Of a DNA stretch of 64,000 nucleotides, positions 48,485-57,800 are shown in pieces. Numbering within the stretch: position 1 is the first letter of the stretch; each line of letters opens with the position of its first letter. The position numbers and the translations under genes were made by a program. Source of the DNA: Lactobacillus gasseri ATCC 33323 = JCM 1131 (GTDB lineage Bacteria; Bacillota; Bacilli; Lactobacillales; Lactobacillaceae); the NCBI RefSeq assembly GCF_000014425.1, contig NC_008530.1, positions 1,612,001 through 1,676,000 on the forward strand. Direction: 5' to 3'. The notes under the pieces were generated by a model. The model was not told where the DNA came from. It did no database searches and worked only from the letters and a program-made list of their open reading frames with translations.

Positions 48485-48517
48485 AAAAAATGGAATGCCA
48501 AATTGGCACTCCATTTT
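48485..48517 (-). terminator. Terminator of helD
   Basis: On the minus strand the 13-bp stem AAAATGGAGTGCC/GGCATTCCATTTT (one G-U pair) with loop AATTT is followed by TT. Confidence 0.88.
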
Positions 48518-50811
48518 TATTTATTCACATAAGTTTTCTCGTCTAAATCATCAAACAGTGGACTCTTCTCGCCTGTATAGATCAAGTCAAGTTTATACAT
48601 TGCACGTGAAGTAATCGTGTAAAGTAATTGCGTTTCATCAAGTTGGTGATAATTATCCCTTGAAACATTCCAAGCAATTACTGCATCAAATTCAAGTCCT
48701 TTAGCTAAATATGATGGCATAACTAAAGTTCCAGGTACTAAACGCTGGTTAGCTGATCCAATCAAAGTTGCCTTAATTTTTCTTTCTTTCAAAACCTTAG
48801 CTACTTCTTGCGCTTCAGCCAAAGTCTTAGTAATGATCGCAGTCGTTAACTTTTGCTCATCATTTTCTACTAAGATATCTTCTAAAGCATTAAATTCTTT
48901 TTCAAGACTATCACGTTTATAAAAAGCAGGTTTAGGACCACGTCTGTCAAAGGCTTCAATCTTTTCACCTTGCCGCAAAATTTGCTTAGTAAAGTTTGTC
49001 AATTCCTTAGTTGACCGATAAGACTTGGTTAATTGAACAACATCAGTCTTTTCTGGATCAAACAACTTAGAAATCTGACTTAAAAGTGTCTTGCTTTCAT
49101 CTTTAGTAAAGATAGCCTGGTTTAAATCTCCCAGCATCGTAAACTTAGCTCTTGGGAAGTTGTACTTAAGGTAAGCTAACTGGAATGGCGTATAATCCTG
49201 AATTTCATCAATAAAGGCATAACGCATTTCATAATCAGTTCTACGGCCTGTTACTAAATCATACAAGTACAAGTATGGTGAAATGTCAGCCATCTTAATC
49301 TTGCCATTTCTGAATCTATCCTTAACATTTTCAATATGTGCTTCCCACTCTTCCTGGCTGATATCCCACTTACTTAAGTCAATCAACTTCGGAACAGCAC
49401 GCAAGAAGCGCAAGTATTGTGCCCGAATATTTAAGAAACGGTTCTGGTGAATCTTACGGCTAACTTGCTTTAATTGCTTAATTACAATTTTACGAGCTAA
49501 GAAATGTTCTTCTTTAGCACTTGATTCAAATTCTTGGTCTGGACGATCATATAACTTATTCAATTGTTCTTGATCTAACGATTCAATCGTCTTATCAACC
49601 CAGGCCTTCTTCGTTTCTGGCTCAATTCTTCTATTTAAGCTATTAATTAAACTTTCTTTTGTAGCTTCAATTCTATTTCTTAAATGGTAATTTTCGTTGA
49701 AGCCATAGTAAATTTCCTTGATCTTTTCCTTATCGAAAAATGGTCTCTTCTTATTCTTGAAATAAATATTTTTAAAGATTAAACCATTCTTTTCAAGGTG
49801 CTTAGCATAGCGAGTTACCGCATTAAAGAATTGCAATGAATCTTTTAAGTTAACGATCTTGTCATTTTGTTCATTATCTTCGAATTGTTCGAATAAATTT
49901 TCAACATTCATCCCTGGAACACGGCGCGAAACAAATTGCCAGTAAGTCATTTGCACCATATTTTGCTCACCCATTTCAGGTAGAACATTTTTAACATAAT
50001 CGTTGAACAATTGATTAGGGCTAAACATAATAACATCGCTAGAAGTTAGATTGCCGCGATAACGGTAAAGCAGGTACGCAACACGTTGCATAATAGCTGA
50101 AGTCTTACCCGATCCAGCTGCCCCTTGAACAAATAAAAGGTCTGCACTAGTATTTCTAATAATCTTATTTTGCTCGCGCTGAATCGTTGTTACGATCGAC
50201 TTCATCTGTGTAGAAGATTTTTCATTTAAGACGTTTAAAAGCATTTGATCCCCAATTGATTCATTGGTATCAAACATATTAGTAATCTTACCATCTTCAA
50301 TTAAGAATTGTCGCTTCTTAGTCATATCAACGGTTTGTACACCATCAGGGGCATTATAAGAAACTTTACCTAATTTGCCATCATAATAAATAGAAGATAT
50401 CGGTGCACGCCAATCATAAATCAAAAAGTGATCTTCTTTATCTGCAAAAGACCCTAAGCCAATATAAATTGTTTCAGGATCTTCATTAGGTTCTTGGAAA
50501 TCAACTCTAGCAAAGTACGGTCTCTTCTCTAGCCGCTGCAAAGTTGATAATTGCTTAGCAGAATGTTGCCAGGCATTTTGACGTTCTGCTAGCATTTGTT
50601 GTTGCTGGTGAATGGACAAGGCAGTATCCATTGAAGTTGAATAGCCATCATAATCTAGTTTTACATCATCAAAAAAGTGCGAATTAATATTTTGCGCTTC
50701 ATTTTGCGCATGTTCAATTGAATGATCTAACTCGCTTTCTTTCTTTTTAATTAAGCCTAGAACTTCATCTAAATGTTTTTGTTCTTTTCGTTGTTCAGTT
50801 TCTTTTACCAA
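48517..50811 (-). CDS. helD: HelD-type RNA polymerase recycling ATPase (UvrD-like helicase fold)
   Basis: A 764-aa superfamily 1 ATPase that binds RNA polymerase and pries it off nucleic acid. The N-terminal coiled-coil (about 1-90, EQRKEQKHLDEVLGLIKKKE) is the part that enters the polymerase channel. Then come the HelD-specific FLIYDWRAPISSIYYDG, Walker A VQGAAGSGKTSAIMQRVAYL, Walker B FIDEIQDYTPFQLAYL, LGDLNQAI, VQLTKSYRSTKELT and YLAKGLEFDAVIAWN. The start is a TTG at 50811, 7 nt after AGGTGA. No operon partners. The family call is firm; HelD is not known as an accessory gene. Confidence 0.93.
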   Translation of the reverse strand: MVKETEQRKEQKHLDEVLGLIKKKESELDHSIEHAQNEAQNINSHFFDDVKLDYDGYSTSMDTALSIHQQQQMLAERQNAWQHSAKQLSTLQRLEKRPYFARVDFQEPNEDPETIYIGLGSFADKEDHFLIYDWRAPISSIYYDGKLGKVSYNAPDGVQTVDMTKKRQFLIEDGKITNMFDTNESIGDQMLLNVLNEKSSTQMKSIVTTIQREQNKIIRNTSADLLFVQGAAGSGKTSAIMQRVAYLLYRYRGNLTSSDVIMFSPNQLFNDYVKNVLPEMGEQNMVQMTYWQFVSRRVPGMNVENLFEQFEDNEQNDKIVNLKDSLQFFNAVTRYAKHLEKNGLIFKNIYFKNKKRPFFDKEKIKEIYYGFNENYHLRNRIEATKESLINSLNRRIEPETKKAWVDKTIESLDQEQLNKLYDRPDQEFESSAKEEHFLARKIVIKQLKQVSRKIHQNRFLNIRAQYLRFLRAVPKLIDLSKWDISQEEWEAHIENVKDRFRNGKIKMADISPYLYLYDLVTGRRTDYEMRYAFIDEIQDYTPFQLAYLKYNFPRAKFTMLGDLNQAIFTKDESKTLLSQISKLFDPEKTDVVQLTKSYRSTKELTNFTKQILRQGEKIEAFDRRGPKPAFYKRDSLEKEFNALEDILVENDEQKLTTAIITKTLAEAQEVAKVLKERKIKATLIGSANQRLVPGTLVMPSYLAKGLEFDAVIAWNVSRDNYHQLDETQLLYTITSRAMYKLDLIYTGEKSPLFDDLDEKTYVNK

Positions 50812-50979
50812 AATTAAGTCACCTATTTCTAGTATTAGTAAAAACTTTGCATACTATTTTATCATATGTATACGCTTTCTAAAAGGATTTACAACTTTGA
50901 GAAAGTCTCAATTATTATTTAGTCTTTTCTTAACTAATTAGTTTTATAATTAAATAAAATTAGCTAGCGAGATGAAAAA

Positions 50980-51624
50980 GTGAAACGATTTTTTAAAAGC
51001 ATTCTAGTTCTAGCTCTTCTATTTATTGGGCTCAATTTTGCTTATCAAAAGACTGCGCCAGAAATTGAAAAAACTTTTGGAACTAGAAACCCACTCCCAT
51101 ATTTAACAGCCAAAGTACAACAATTTATTTCACCTGAAAAAATTCAAAATGATGATACAAATGCCGACAGTTCCAAAGGCCATACTTTTGAAACTAACTC
51201 TGCATCTGTTTATCTTGACCTCTCTGATCCCACCCTCAGGCAAGCTACAATTGATGGAATCAATATTTGGAACAATACAGGGGCCTTTAATTTCAAAATT
51301 ACGAATGACAAAAATAATGCCAAAATCATCATTAAAGCAATGAATGATGGACAGACTAACGCGGCTGGTTTAACTGATACGCAATATAATTCCCTAACAG
51401 GGCACTTAATTAAAGCAACTGTCCGTTTAAATTCATATTACCTTTTAAATCCAAGTTACGGCTACAACCACGGCCGAATCGTCAACACAGTTGAACACGA
51501 ATTAGGACATGCAATTGGGTTAGGCCATAAGAATGGTATTTCCGTCATGTATCCACAAGGATCTTTTTACACAATTCAGCCAAGCGATGTCGAAGATGTT
51601 AAAAAATTATACCAAGAACAATAA
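50980..51624 (+). CDS. Secreted or membrane-anchored matrixin-like zinc metalloprotease
   Basis: A 214-aa protein starting at a GTG (50980) with GAGATGA upstream. One N-terminal hydrophobic segment (SILVLALLFIGLNFAYQ) serves as anchor or signal. The catalytic domain ends with the extended zinc motif HELGHAIGLGHKNGISVMYP, with the Met-turn in SVMYP, as in matrixins. A final helix (QPSDVEDVKKLYQEQ) resembles the matrixin C-helix. No propeptide cysteine switch is seen. Targets are unknown; similar lactobacillary proteins are predicted wall-associated. Likely -10 TATAAT near 50944-50949. Monocistronic. Confidence 0.88.
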   Translation: MKRFFKSILVLALLFIGLNFAYQKTAPEIEKTFGTRNPLPYLTAKVQQFISPEKIQNDDTNADSSKGHTFETNSASVYLDLSDPTLRQATIDGINIWNNTGAFNFKITNDKNNAKIIIKAMNDGQTNAAGLTDTQYNSLTGHLIKATVRLNSYYLLNPSYGYNHGRIVNTVEHELGHAIGLGHKNGISVMYPQGSFYTIQPSDVEDVKKLYQEQ

Positions 51625-51658
51625 GAGCGATTCTACTTTTGAGAACCGCTCTTATTTT
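51623..51658. terminator. Terminator between convergent genes
   Basis: The stem AAGAGCG..TTCT/AGAA..CGCTCTT with one internal mismatch is followed by ATTTTG on the plus strand. It overlaps the stop codons of both convergent genes. Confidence 0.72.
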
Positions 51659-51834
51659 GTGTTTTTCTTTTTTAATTGGTGTTGCTTTTTAAAATAAGGA
51701 ATCCAGAAAGTTATGACATAACCTACTGCAATGCCTACAAAAGTCCAAACCATAATATTTTTAACAAATAAACCAATAAACAAACCAATTAAGCCAAAAA
51801 TTCCAATAATAAATGATTGATCTAGCTGCTTCAT
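51652..51834 (-). CDS. Small two-helix membrane protein
   Basis: A 60-aa protein with two hydrophobic helices (FIIGIFGLIGLFIGLFV and IMVWTFVGIAVGYVITFWI) and a basic tail (KKQHQLKKKNTK). A good ribosome site (GAGGAAATAAGT) before the ATG supports a real gene. The helix-turn-helix shape recalls AtpZ/AtpI-like proteins, but the resemblance is weak and no ATP synthase genes are nearby. It is convergent with the metalloprotease gene. Confidence 0.6.
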   Translation of the reverse strand: MKQLDQSFIIGIFGLIGLFIGLFVKNIMVWTFVGIAVGYVITFWIPYFKKQHQLKKKNTK

Positions 51835-52030
51835 ACTTATTTCCTCATTTCTATCTTAACTATAACAAAATTATCTTATTATAAGCATATTTTTAGACTT
51901 ACTTTGTCTTGCATTTTATACTATATATTATAAATATTTTTAGCTATTAATTCTTACGTATACTAATAGTTAAAAACTATACAATTAAGAAAAATATATT
52001 TTGATAAAAGAAAGGAATGGTATATCCTTT

Positions 52031-54687
52031 ATGGATAATCAGAAACAACCTCCCTCGTATTCTCAAACAACAAACGAGTTATTTTCAGATTTAGAAACAA
52101 GTTCTACTGGCTTAAGTGAGCCAGAAGCCCAGCGACGGTTAAAAAAATATGGACCTAATGCTCTAGCTGAAAAGCCACCAAAATCAACTTTAATGATGCT
52201 CAAAGAGCAAATCATTGATCCGATGATTTTGATCTTATTAGGAGCAGCTGCTTTTTCTGCAATTTTAAATGAATGGGTAGAAGCCAGCGTAATTTTCTTT
52301 ATTGTTGTCGTTAACTCAATCATTGGAATTATCCAGGAGAAAAAAGCGCAGTCTTCTCTAGCCGCCCTCAAAACAATGAGCGCACCAACTGCTACAGTTA
52401 TGCGTGGCGGTATTGAAAAGATCATCCCTGCTAGCGAGTTAGTTATTGGGGACCTGGTTTTTCTAGCTAGTGGCGATATGGTTCCAGCTGATCTACGCTT
52501 AATTCAGTCTGCTAACTTAAAAATTGCAGAAGCCGCTTTAACTGGTGAATCCATTGCTAGTGAAAAGAATGCGGAAGCTGTGCTTTCAGCAGATTGCCCT
52601 CTAGGTGACAGAAAGAACATGGCTTATACTTCTTCAATTGTTACCTACGGACGAGGAAGCGGAATTGTAACTAAAACTGGAATGGACACCGAAATTGGTC
52701 AAATCGCTGGCATGCTTGAAAATGATGATGCTGGTGATACTCCATTAAAGAGAAAACTTAATGCAGTAGGCAAAGTCTTGACCATTATTGGCTTAATTAT
52801 CTGCGTTTTAATCTTTGCAATTGGGGCCCTTTATGGTCGTCCACTTTTACCACAATTTTTAGTAGCAATTTCTTTAGCAATTTCAATTATCCCAGAAGGT
52901 TTACCAGCAACTGCAACCATTATTATGGCGCTAGGCGTGCAGCGGATGGCTAAGCAACATGCTCTAATTAAAAAGTTACCCGCTGTTGAAACTCTAGGCA
53001 ATGCGACAGTTATTTGTTCTGATAAAACAGGAACATTAACGTTAAACAAAATGACTGTAACTCATTTAGCTAATGGGGATGATTTTCTTAATAAAAAAAT
53101 TCTAGCTCTTACCAACAATTAATGTATGCAGCTAGTCTGTGTAATGACGCCAGCTTTAATTTGGATAAACCTCAAGAAGTAATTGGTGATCCTACTGAAG
53201 GTGCACTTCTTCCTTTAGTGCAAGATTTTGGTTATTCAGCTCTTAGCCTAAAAAAAGAATATCCAAGACTCAGCGAATATCCTTTTGATTCCATTCGCAA
53301 GCGAATGTCAACAATTCATGAAATAAACAATGAATATGTTGCTTACACAAAAGGTGCGCTTGATGAATTATTGCCGCTTTGCGACTATATCCTTACAAGT
53401 AATGGTACACGTAAGTTAACCAAGGCAGATCAAGACAATATTCTCGCCTTATCGCATAAGATGTCTGATCAAGCATTAAGAGTCTTAGGTTTTGCCAGCA
53501 AAAACATGCTAAACCTACCTCAAGAAGATGAAAATATTGAAGAACATTTAGTCTTCTTAGGTGCAGTTGGCATGATTGACCCCGCTCGAGACGAAGTTAA
53601 GGCATCAATTAAGATGGCCCGTGAAGCGGGAATTAAGACCATTATGATCACAGGTGACCACAAAAACACAGCAGTTGCAATTGCAAAAAACTTAGGCATT
53701 TATACTAATGGAAACACTGTTATTTCAGGTACTGAATTAAACGAAATGACAGATAATGAACTAGATCAAGCAGTTAAATCTGCTACTGTTTTTGCTCGTG
53801 TTTCACCTAACGATAAATTAAGAATCATTCAAAGCCTAAAACGAAATGATGAAGTAGTAGCCATGACAGGAGATGGCGTCAATGACTCACCTGCCCTAAA
53901 GGCTGCTGATATCGGTGTTGCTATGGGTATTGGAGGTACAGATGTTGCTAAAGATGTTTCAGATATGATTTTACTAAATGACAGCTTTACAACAATTACG
54001 GCGGCAATTAGAGAAGGTCGAAAGGTTTACCGTAATATCCAAAAAGTAATTCAGTTTTTACTAGTTGGTAATATTGCCGAAATTACTACTTTGTTTGTAG
54101 CTACAATCTTCAACTGGGATGCACCGCTACTTGCTGTACATATTCTCTGGGTTAACTTAGCTACAGCTAGTTTGCCTGCTTTAGCCTTAGGAGTCGATCC
54201 AGCAAGTAAAAATATCATGAAACATAAGCCAGTAAAGACTGGAACTTTATTCGAAAAAGACCTTATCTGGCGTGTTATCAGTCAAGGAATTTTCGTAGCT
54301 TTAATGACTTTAATTGCTTACTGGATTGGAGAGTCGTTTGATAATCCAATTGCTGGTCAAACAATGGCATTCTGTGTTTTAGCCTTATCTCAAATGCTTC
54401 GCGCGTTTAACCAGCATTCTAATACCGATCCAATTTGGGTTAGGGGCAGTAAAATAAATGTCTGGTTGATTATCTCCTTTATTGTTTCAGCAATCTTAAT
54501 GGGAATTATTCTTTTCACTCCCAATTTACAAACTCTCTTCCATTTGACTAGTCTTACTTCAAGACAATGGTTAGTAGTAATTATTCTTTCGCTTTTCTCT
54601 ATTCTACAAGTTGAGATCAGCAAGTGGATTAAGAAGTTAATTAAAGCTAAACAAAAAGAAAACAAGTTACAAACAGTCAGTGACTAA
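52031..54687 (+). pseudogene. Cation P-type ATPase (Ca2+/PMR1-like), frameshifted at an A7 tract near 53092
   Basis: Two adjoining frames form one P2-type ATPase. Frame 1 (ATG 52031; AAAGGA upstream at a long spacing; alternative TTG 52001) carries the N-terminal cation domain, TGES (LTGESIA), PEGLPA in M4 and the phosphorylation site [12 protein letters not shown]. It stops after FLNKKILALTNN. Frame 2 (from about 53098 to 54687) carries the nucleotide domain (KGALDEL), ITGDHKNTAVAIAK, MTGDGVNDSPALK and the last six helices. Reading the A7 at 53093-53099 as A8 joins them through KKNSSSYQQLMYAASLCND into 885 aa, normal for SERCA/PMR1-like pumps. As read, neither half can pump. PEGLP and the overall order suggest calcium or manganese; the ion is inferred. 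Confidence 0.88.
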
Positions 54688-54778
54688 CACAATATAATAA
54701 TTTAATTATTGTGAGCATATTTTTCGACTTATGATGATTTAATTTATATAATATAAGTATAAATTTAACACTTACAAC

Positions 54779-54810
54779 TGGCATAAAGACTTAAACAACC
54801 TTTATGCCTT
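54779..54810 (+). terminator. Possible terminator of the P-type ATPase gene
   Basis: A perfect 9-bp stem GGCATAAAG/CTTTATGCC with an 11-nt loop is followed by a weak TTCCACTTTTT tract. Confidence 0.5.
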
Positions 54811-54851
54811 CCACTTTTTGGTAATCAAAATAATCGGTATCGTAGATACCA

Positions 54852-54896
54852 AAACAGCCAAATTACTTAATCAAAGTAGTTTGGCTGTTTTTTTAG
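54852..54896. terminator. Terminator of the carboxypeptidase/transpeptidase gene
   Basis: A long stem AAACAGCCAAA-TACTT/AAGTA-TTTGGCTGTTT with A and T tracts on both sides. It ends the minus-strand gene and can also back up the plus-strand ATPase. Confidence 0.85.
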
Positions 54897-56727
54897 TGAT
54901 TTTTGATGACAACTTTAGTGCCAGCAGGAACAGTTGCGGCAAGCCATTTTGAATCGGGGATGCTTAAGCGAATACATCCATGAGAACCTGGAATCTTACC
55001 AAGTTTTTTAGCTTCTTTTTTATCGATAGAACCATCTGACTTAGTTGGAACCGAGTGAAATAGATATACTCCATGATCCTTCCAGCTAACATAATATTTA
55101 GCTCCCTCATTTAATTTATGATTATAAAAAGCAGCTCCACGCTCATGCTGGATATGATATGTTCCTGTTGGCGTATCAGACTTATTTTTATGATATACTC
55201 CTCCAGTTGAAAGCATAGTATAAATCGGCTTCTTGCCACTCATAATATAAGTCCGATTCTCTTTAAGAGAAACTCTAATCCAAAGGTCTTTAACTTTTGT
55301 CAAATCGGGTTGCTCTTTATTTTCACTCTTTTTATTCCAGGTACCAGCTTTCACCAAGTCTTTAGGATCTTGATAAGGTCGAAATTTTTTTACTTTTTGA
55401 GCTGTAGTTACACTCGAATTTGCCTTTTCATGTGAATTTTGTTGCTGGTTAAAAAGTCTATTCCATATTCTTACCAAAAAATTAGCTTGTTTAACATCCT
55501 GGTGAACTGTCGCTTTAATCGCAACATCTTTATTACTATTAAGTACTGGTGTATTAATTAAATAAAATCTTCCAACTGTTTTACCGCTAATTTGAGGCGC
55601 ATGAATTGCATTTTTTGAAAATTTAACTTTTAAATTAGATAATTGTTGCTTTTTAGGAAGCCAAACCACAGTGGGTTCTTTTACATAAACTGGAGCAGAT
55701 TTTTCTTTACCATTAATGACTTTAACCCTTCTTACTGAGGCAAAGCTAAATCCTTGTTTAATCTTCTTACTACTATAATTGTCAAAAATATATTTCAATA
55801 ATTTTTTAGTTTGGATAAATCTTGATGGATCTTCTCCATTAGCATGCTGCGCTCCCATTACTACAGTAACTAAACGTCTACCATTCTTTTTCATTGTAGA
55901 CGCAAAACAAGCTCCGGCCGCATCAGTAGTTCCTGTTTTTAATCCATCTACTGGATAATTAGGATCATATTGAGATAATCCTTTTAACATCCAGTTCCAA
56001 TTTTGCATTGGAGTAATAGTTTTACCATCAACAAAAGAACTTTTGGCAACTTTTGTTGTATTTAATACTTGAGGATATTTTTTTAATAAATGAGAAATTA
56101 TAATTGCCCTATCAGATGCTGACAAAGTATTTTCTGCATCTTTAGACTTATTCTTAAACCTTTCTTCTCCTAGAGTGTAATTAGGCAATCCACTGTCTGT
56201 AAGAAGCTGGGTTGCCCCCCCCCAATATTCCACGAAACTAGTTGATTCCGCATCTTTTTAACAAAGGCTTGCTGCGATCCACTAATTGCTTGTCCTAAAA
56301 GCATCGCTGGACCATTCGCAGACTGAATTAAAGTTGCTTCATATAATTGCTTAATTGTATAAGCATGATTTAACTTTAACGGAACCCCAGAATATTCTGG
56401 ATTATTACTAATTTTTACAATTTGCTTTGTTGGTTTTACTTTTTGATTCCACGATAATTTTTTATTATTAATTGCATCTAATGTTAAATAAATGGTAATT
56501 AACTTTGACATTGACGCAACTGGTAATTTTTTATCTGCATTCTTTGCATATAAAACTTGCCCACTCTTTAAATCAATTGCAATTGCAGACTTTGCTTGTA
56601 ATTCTACTTGCTCTTGATGGTAATTATTAATACTACTTGCTTTAACAGTTATTGGTTTTATCCAAAAAATCAAAATACATACCAGCAACGATATGATTGA
56701 AAACCATTTTACTTTATATTTTCTCAT
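54893..56727 (-). pseudogene. Fused D-alanyl-D-alanine carboxypeptidase / L,D-transpeptidase, frameshifted at a G9 tract
   Basis: One gene in two frames. The first starts at ATG 56727 (GAGGAGAGAAAAG upstream) with an N-terminal hydrophobic signal or anchor. It then has the S11 motifs SMSK (active serine in VASMSKLI) and SAN (IQSANGPAML) and is thrown out of frame at a run of nine G (C9 at 56215-56223 on the plus strand), ending near 56170. The second frame continues with the S11 KTG motif (DGLKTGTTDAAG), the S11 C-terminal domain, a basic linker, and a YkuD L,D-transpeptidase domain with GTYHIQHERG and SHGCIRLS (catalytic Cys). G10 or G7 joins them into about 611 aa. The enzyme would trim pentapeptide stems and form 3-3 crosslinks or attach proteins. 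In this phase, SxxK and KTG are separated and the product is inactive. Confidence 0.87.
56215..56223 (-). repeat. G9 homopolymer inside the carboxypeptidase gene
   Basis: Nine consecutive G on the coding strand, in very AT-rich surroundings. The frame is open across the whole gene only for 7 or 10 G (3n+1). A tract of this length is a classic slipped-strand switch, and also a classic sequencing-error site. Confidence 0.85.
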
Positions 56728-56804
56728 TCTTTTCTCTCCTCGTATCAGATAAATATAGTAAAAAACTAGGCACATTATAACATCTTTTTTATTTACCAAG
56801 GAGT

Positions 56805-56839
56805 CAAAAAAACGTCAAATACATTGTATGTATTTGACG
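56805..56839 (-). terminator. Terminator of the RpiR-type regulator gene
   Basis: On the minus strand CGTCAAATACATA and TGTATTTGACG pair in a stem of about 12 bp followed by T7. Confidence 0.87.
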
Positions 56840-56850
56840 ACTTTCTACAT

Positions 56851-57669
56851 TTAAATAGACTTTTTTATAACAGCAGCTAAAGCATGCTCTTTAATTTTAT
56901 CCACATCAACCTTGTTAAGCTTTTCATATTCTCTAGCCAAAACATCGCACAAATATAATTGTGAAACTTGTCCTGCTACACTACCAATATTCATAAACTC
57001 ACTAACTGACGTTTGTAAACTTACATCCCCTAATTGAGCAATTGGAGAAGCAAGATCATTAGTGATTGCCAAGATTTTTGCTCCATAGTCTTTAGCAACT
57101 TTTAATGAATCATATGTATCTTTAGTATGACCTGAAAGAGATAAGCCAACTACTACATCGTCCTTATTCAGCAAAGTTGCAACTTGAACTTGAATATGAG
57201 GGTCTGATTCTGCATTAGCAATTAGCCCGATCCTCAACCATGTTCTTTCATAGTCTCTGGCAGACTCGCCAGAATGTCCTAATCCAAAAATATGAATTCG
57301 TTGCGCCTTAGCTAATAGACTCACTGCTTTCTTTAGAGCAGTTGGATTAATTAATTCTTCTGTTTTTTCTATTGAAGAAATTAAAACTTTACTACTTCGT
57401 TGTGAACTTGTCTGAGCCCCATCATGGTTCTTTGCTGTGGTCATCATTGAATCTTGCGCTAAGGCAATTTTTAAATCGGAAAAACCCGCATAGCCTAATT
57501 TTTTACATAATCTAACTATCGTTGCATCTCCCGTATTGGTCGCTTTTCCTAGTGACTTAATAGTATCGTAAATCACATGCTCGGTATGAGCAGCAATATA
57601 GTTAGCTAACTTATTTTCTGACTTAGTCAGTTTATCTTTATTTTGATTGTAGAGCTGTATAAATTTCAT
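56851..57669 (-). CDS. RpiR/MurR-family regulator of the nanE-PTS locus
   Basis: A 272-aa regulator: N-terminal HTH_6 domain (about 1-77, with IKSLGKATNTGDATIVRLCK and LGYAGFSDLKIALAQD) and C-terminal SIS domain (about 110-245, RIHIFGLGHSGESARDYER, VVGLSLSGHTKDTYDSLKVA, ILAITNDLASPIAQLG). The SIS domain binds sugar phosphates; ManNAc-6-P or GlcNAc-6-P is the likely effector given the divergent nanE. It probably acts on the palindrome in the shared promoter region at about 57726-57748. GAGGATGTGAG precedes the ATG. It is longer than, and not closely similar to, the other RpiR-type gene in this window. Confidence 0.93.
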   Translation of the reverse strand: MKFIQLYNQNKDKLTKSENKLANYIAAHTEHVIYDTIKSLGKATNTGDATIVRLCKKLGYAGFSDLKIALAQDSMMTTAKNHDGAQTSSQRSSKVLISSIEKTEELINPTALKKAVSLLAKAQRIHIFGLGHSGESARDYERTWLRIGLIANAESDPHIQVQVATLLNKDDVVVGLSLSGHTKDTYDSLKVAKDYGAKILAITNDLASPIAQLGDVSLQTSVSEFMNIGSVAGQVSQLYLCDVLAREYEKLNKVDVDKIKEHALAAVIKKSI

Positions 57670-57711
57670 TTTCTCACATCCTCGTCCTAATAACTATATC
57701 ATGATTTTACT

Positions 57712-57749
57712 AGAAAACGCTTGCATAATATTTGAATTCATTATATTAT
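57712..57749 (+). promoter_or_regulatory. nanE promoter with overlapping cre and palindrome
   Basis: -35 TTGCAT (57721-57726), 17-bp spacer, -10 TATTAT (57744-57749). A cre-like AGAAAACGCTTGCA (57712-57725; one departure from consensus on the other strand) covers the -35. An imperfect palindrome centred on TGAATTCA (57733-57740, arms to 57726 and 57748) fills the spacer and -10 and is the likely operator of the divergent RpiR-type regulator. Confidence 0.75.
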
Positions 57750-57756
57750 CTTCTTA

Positions 57757-57790
57757 GGAGGAAAACTCCAAAATGTAATTAATTTGGAGT
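57757..57790 (+). promoter_or_regulatory. Two-state leader hairpin before nanE, with a start-stop codon pair
   Basis: ACTCCAAA (57765-57772) pairs perfectly with TTTGGAGT (57783-57790), hiding the GGAG that serves nanE. The 10-nt loop starts with ATGTAA, a start codon followed at once by a stop, behind its own AGGAGG (57756-57761). The CTCC can instead pair with that upstream GGAG. The two pairings exclude each other and would open or close the nanE ribosome site. Confidence 0.55.
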
Positions 57791-57800
57791 ATATTTACAA

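Noticed and set aside
50865-50880. cre site upstream of helD
   Set aside because: TGTATACGCTTTCT departs from the consensus at a fixed A, and helD is not a catabolic gene.
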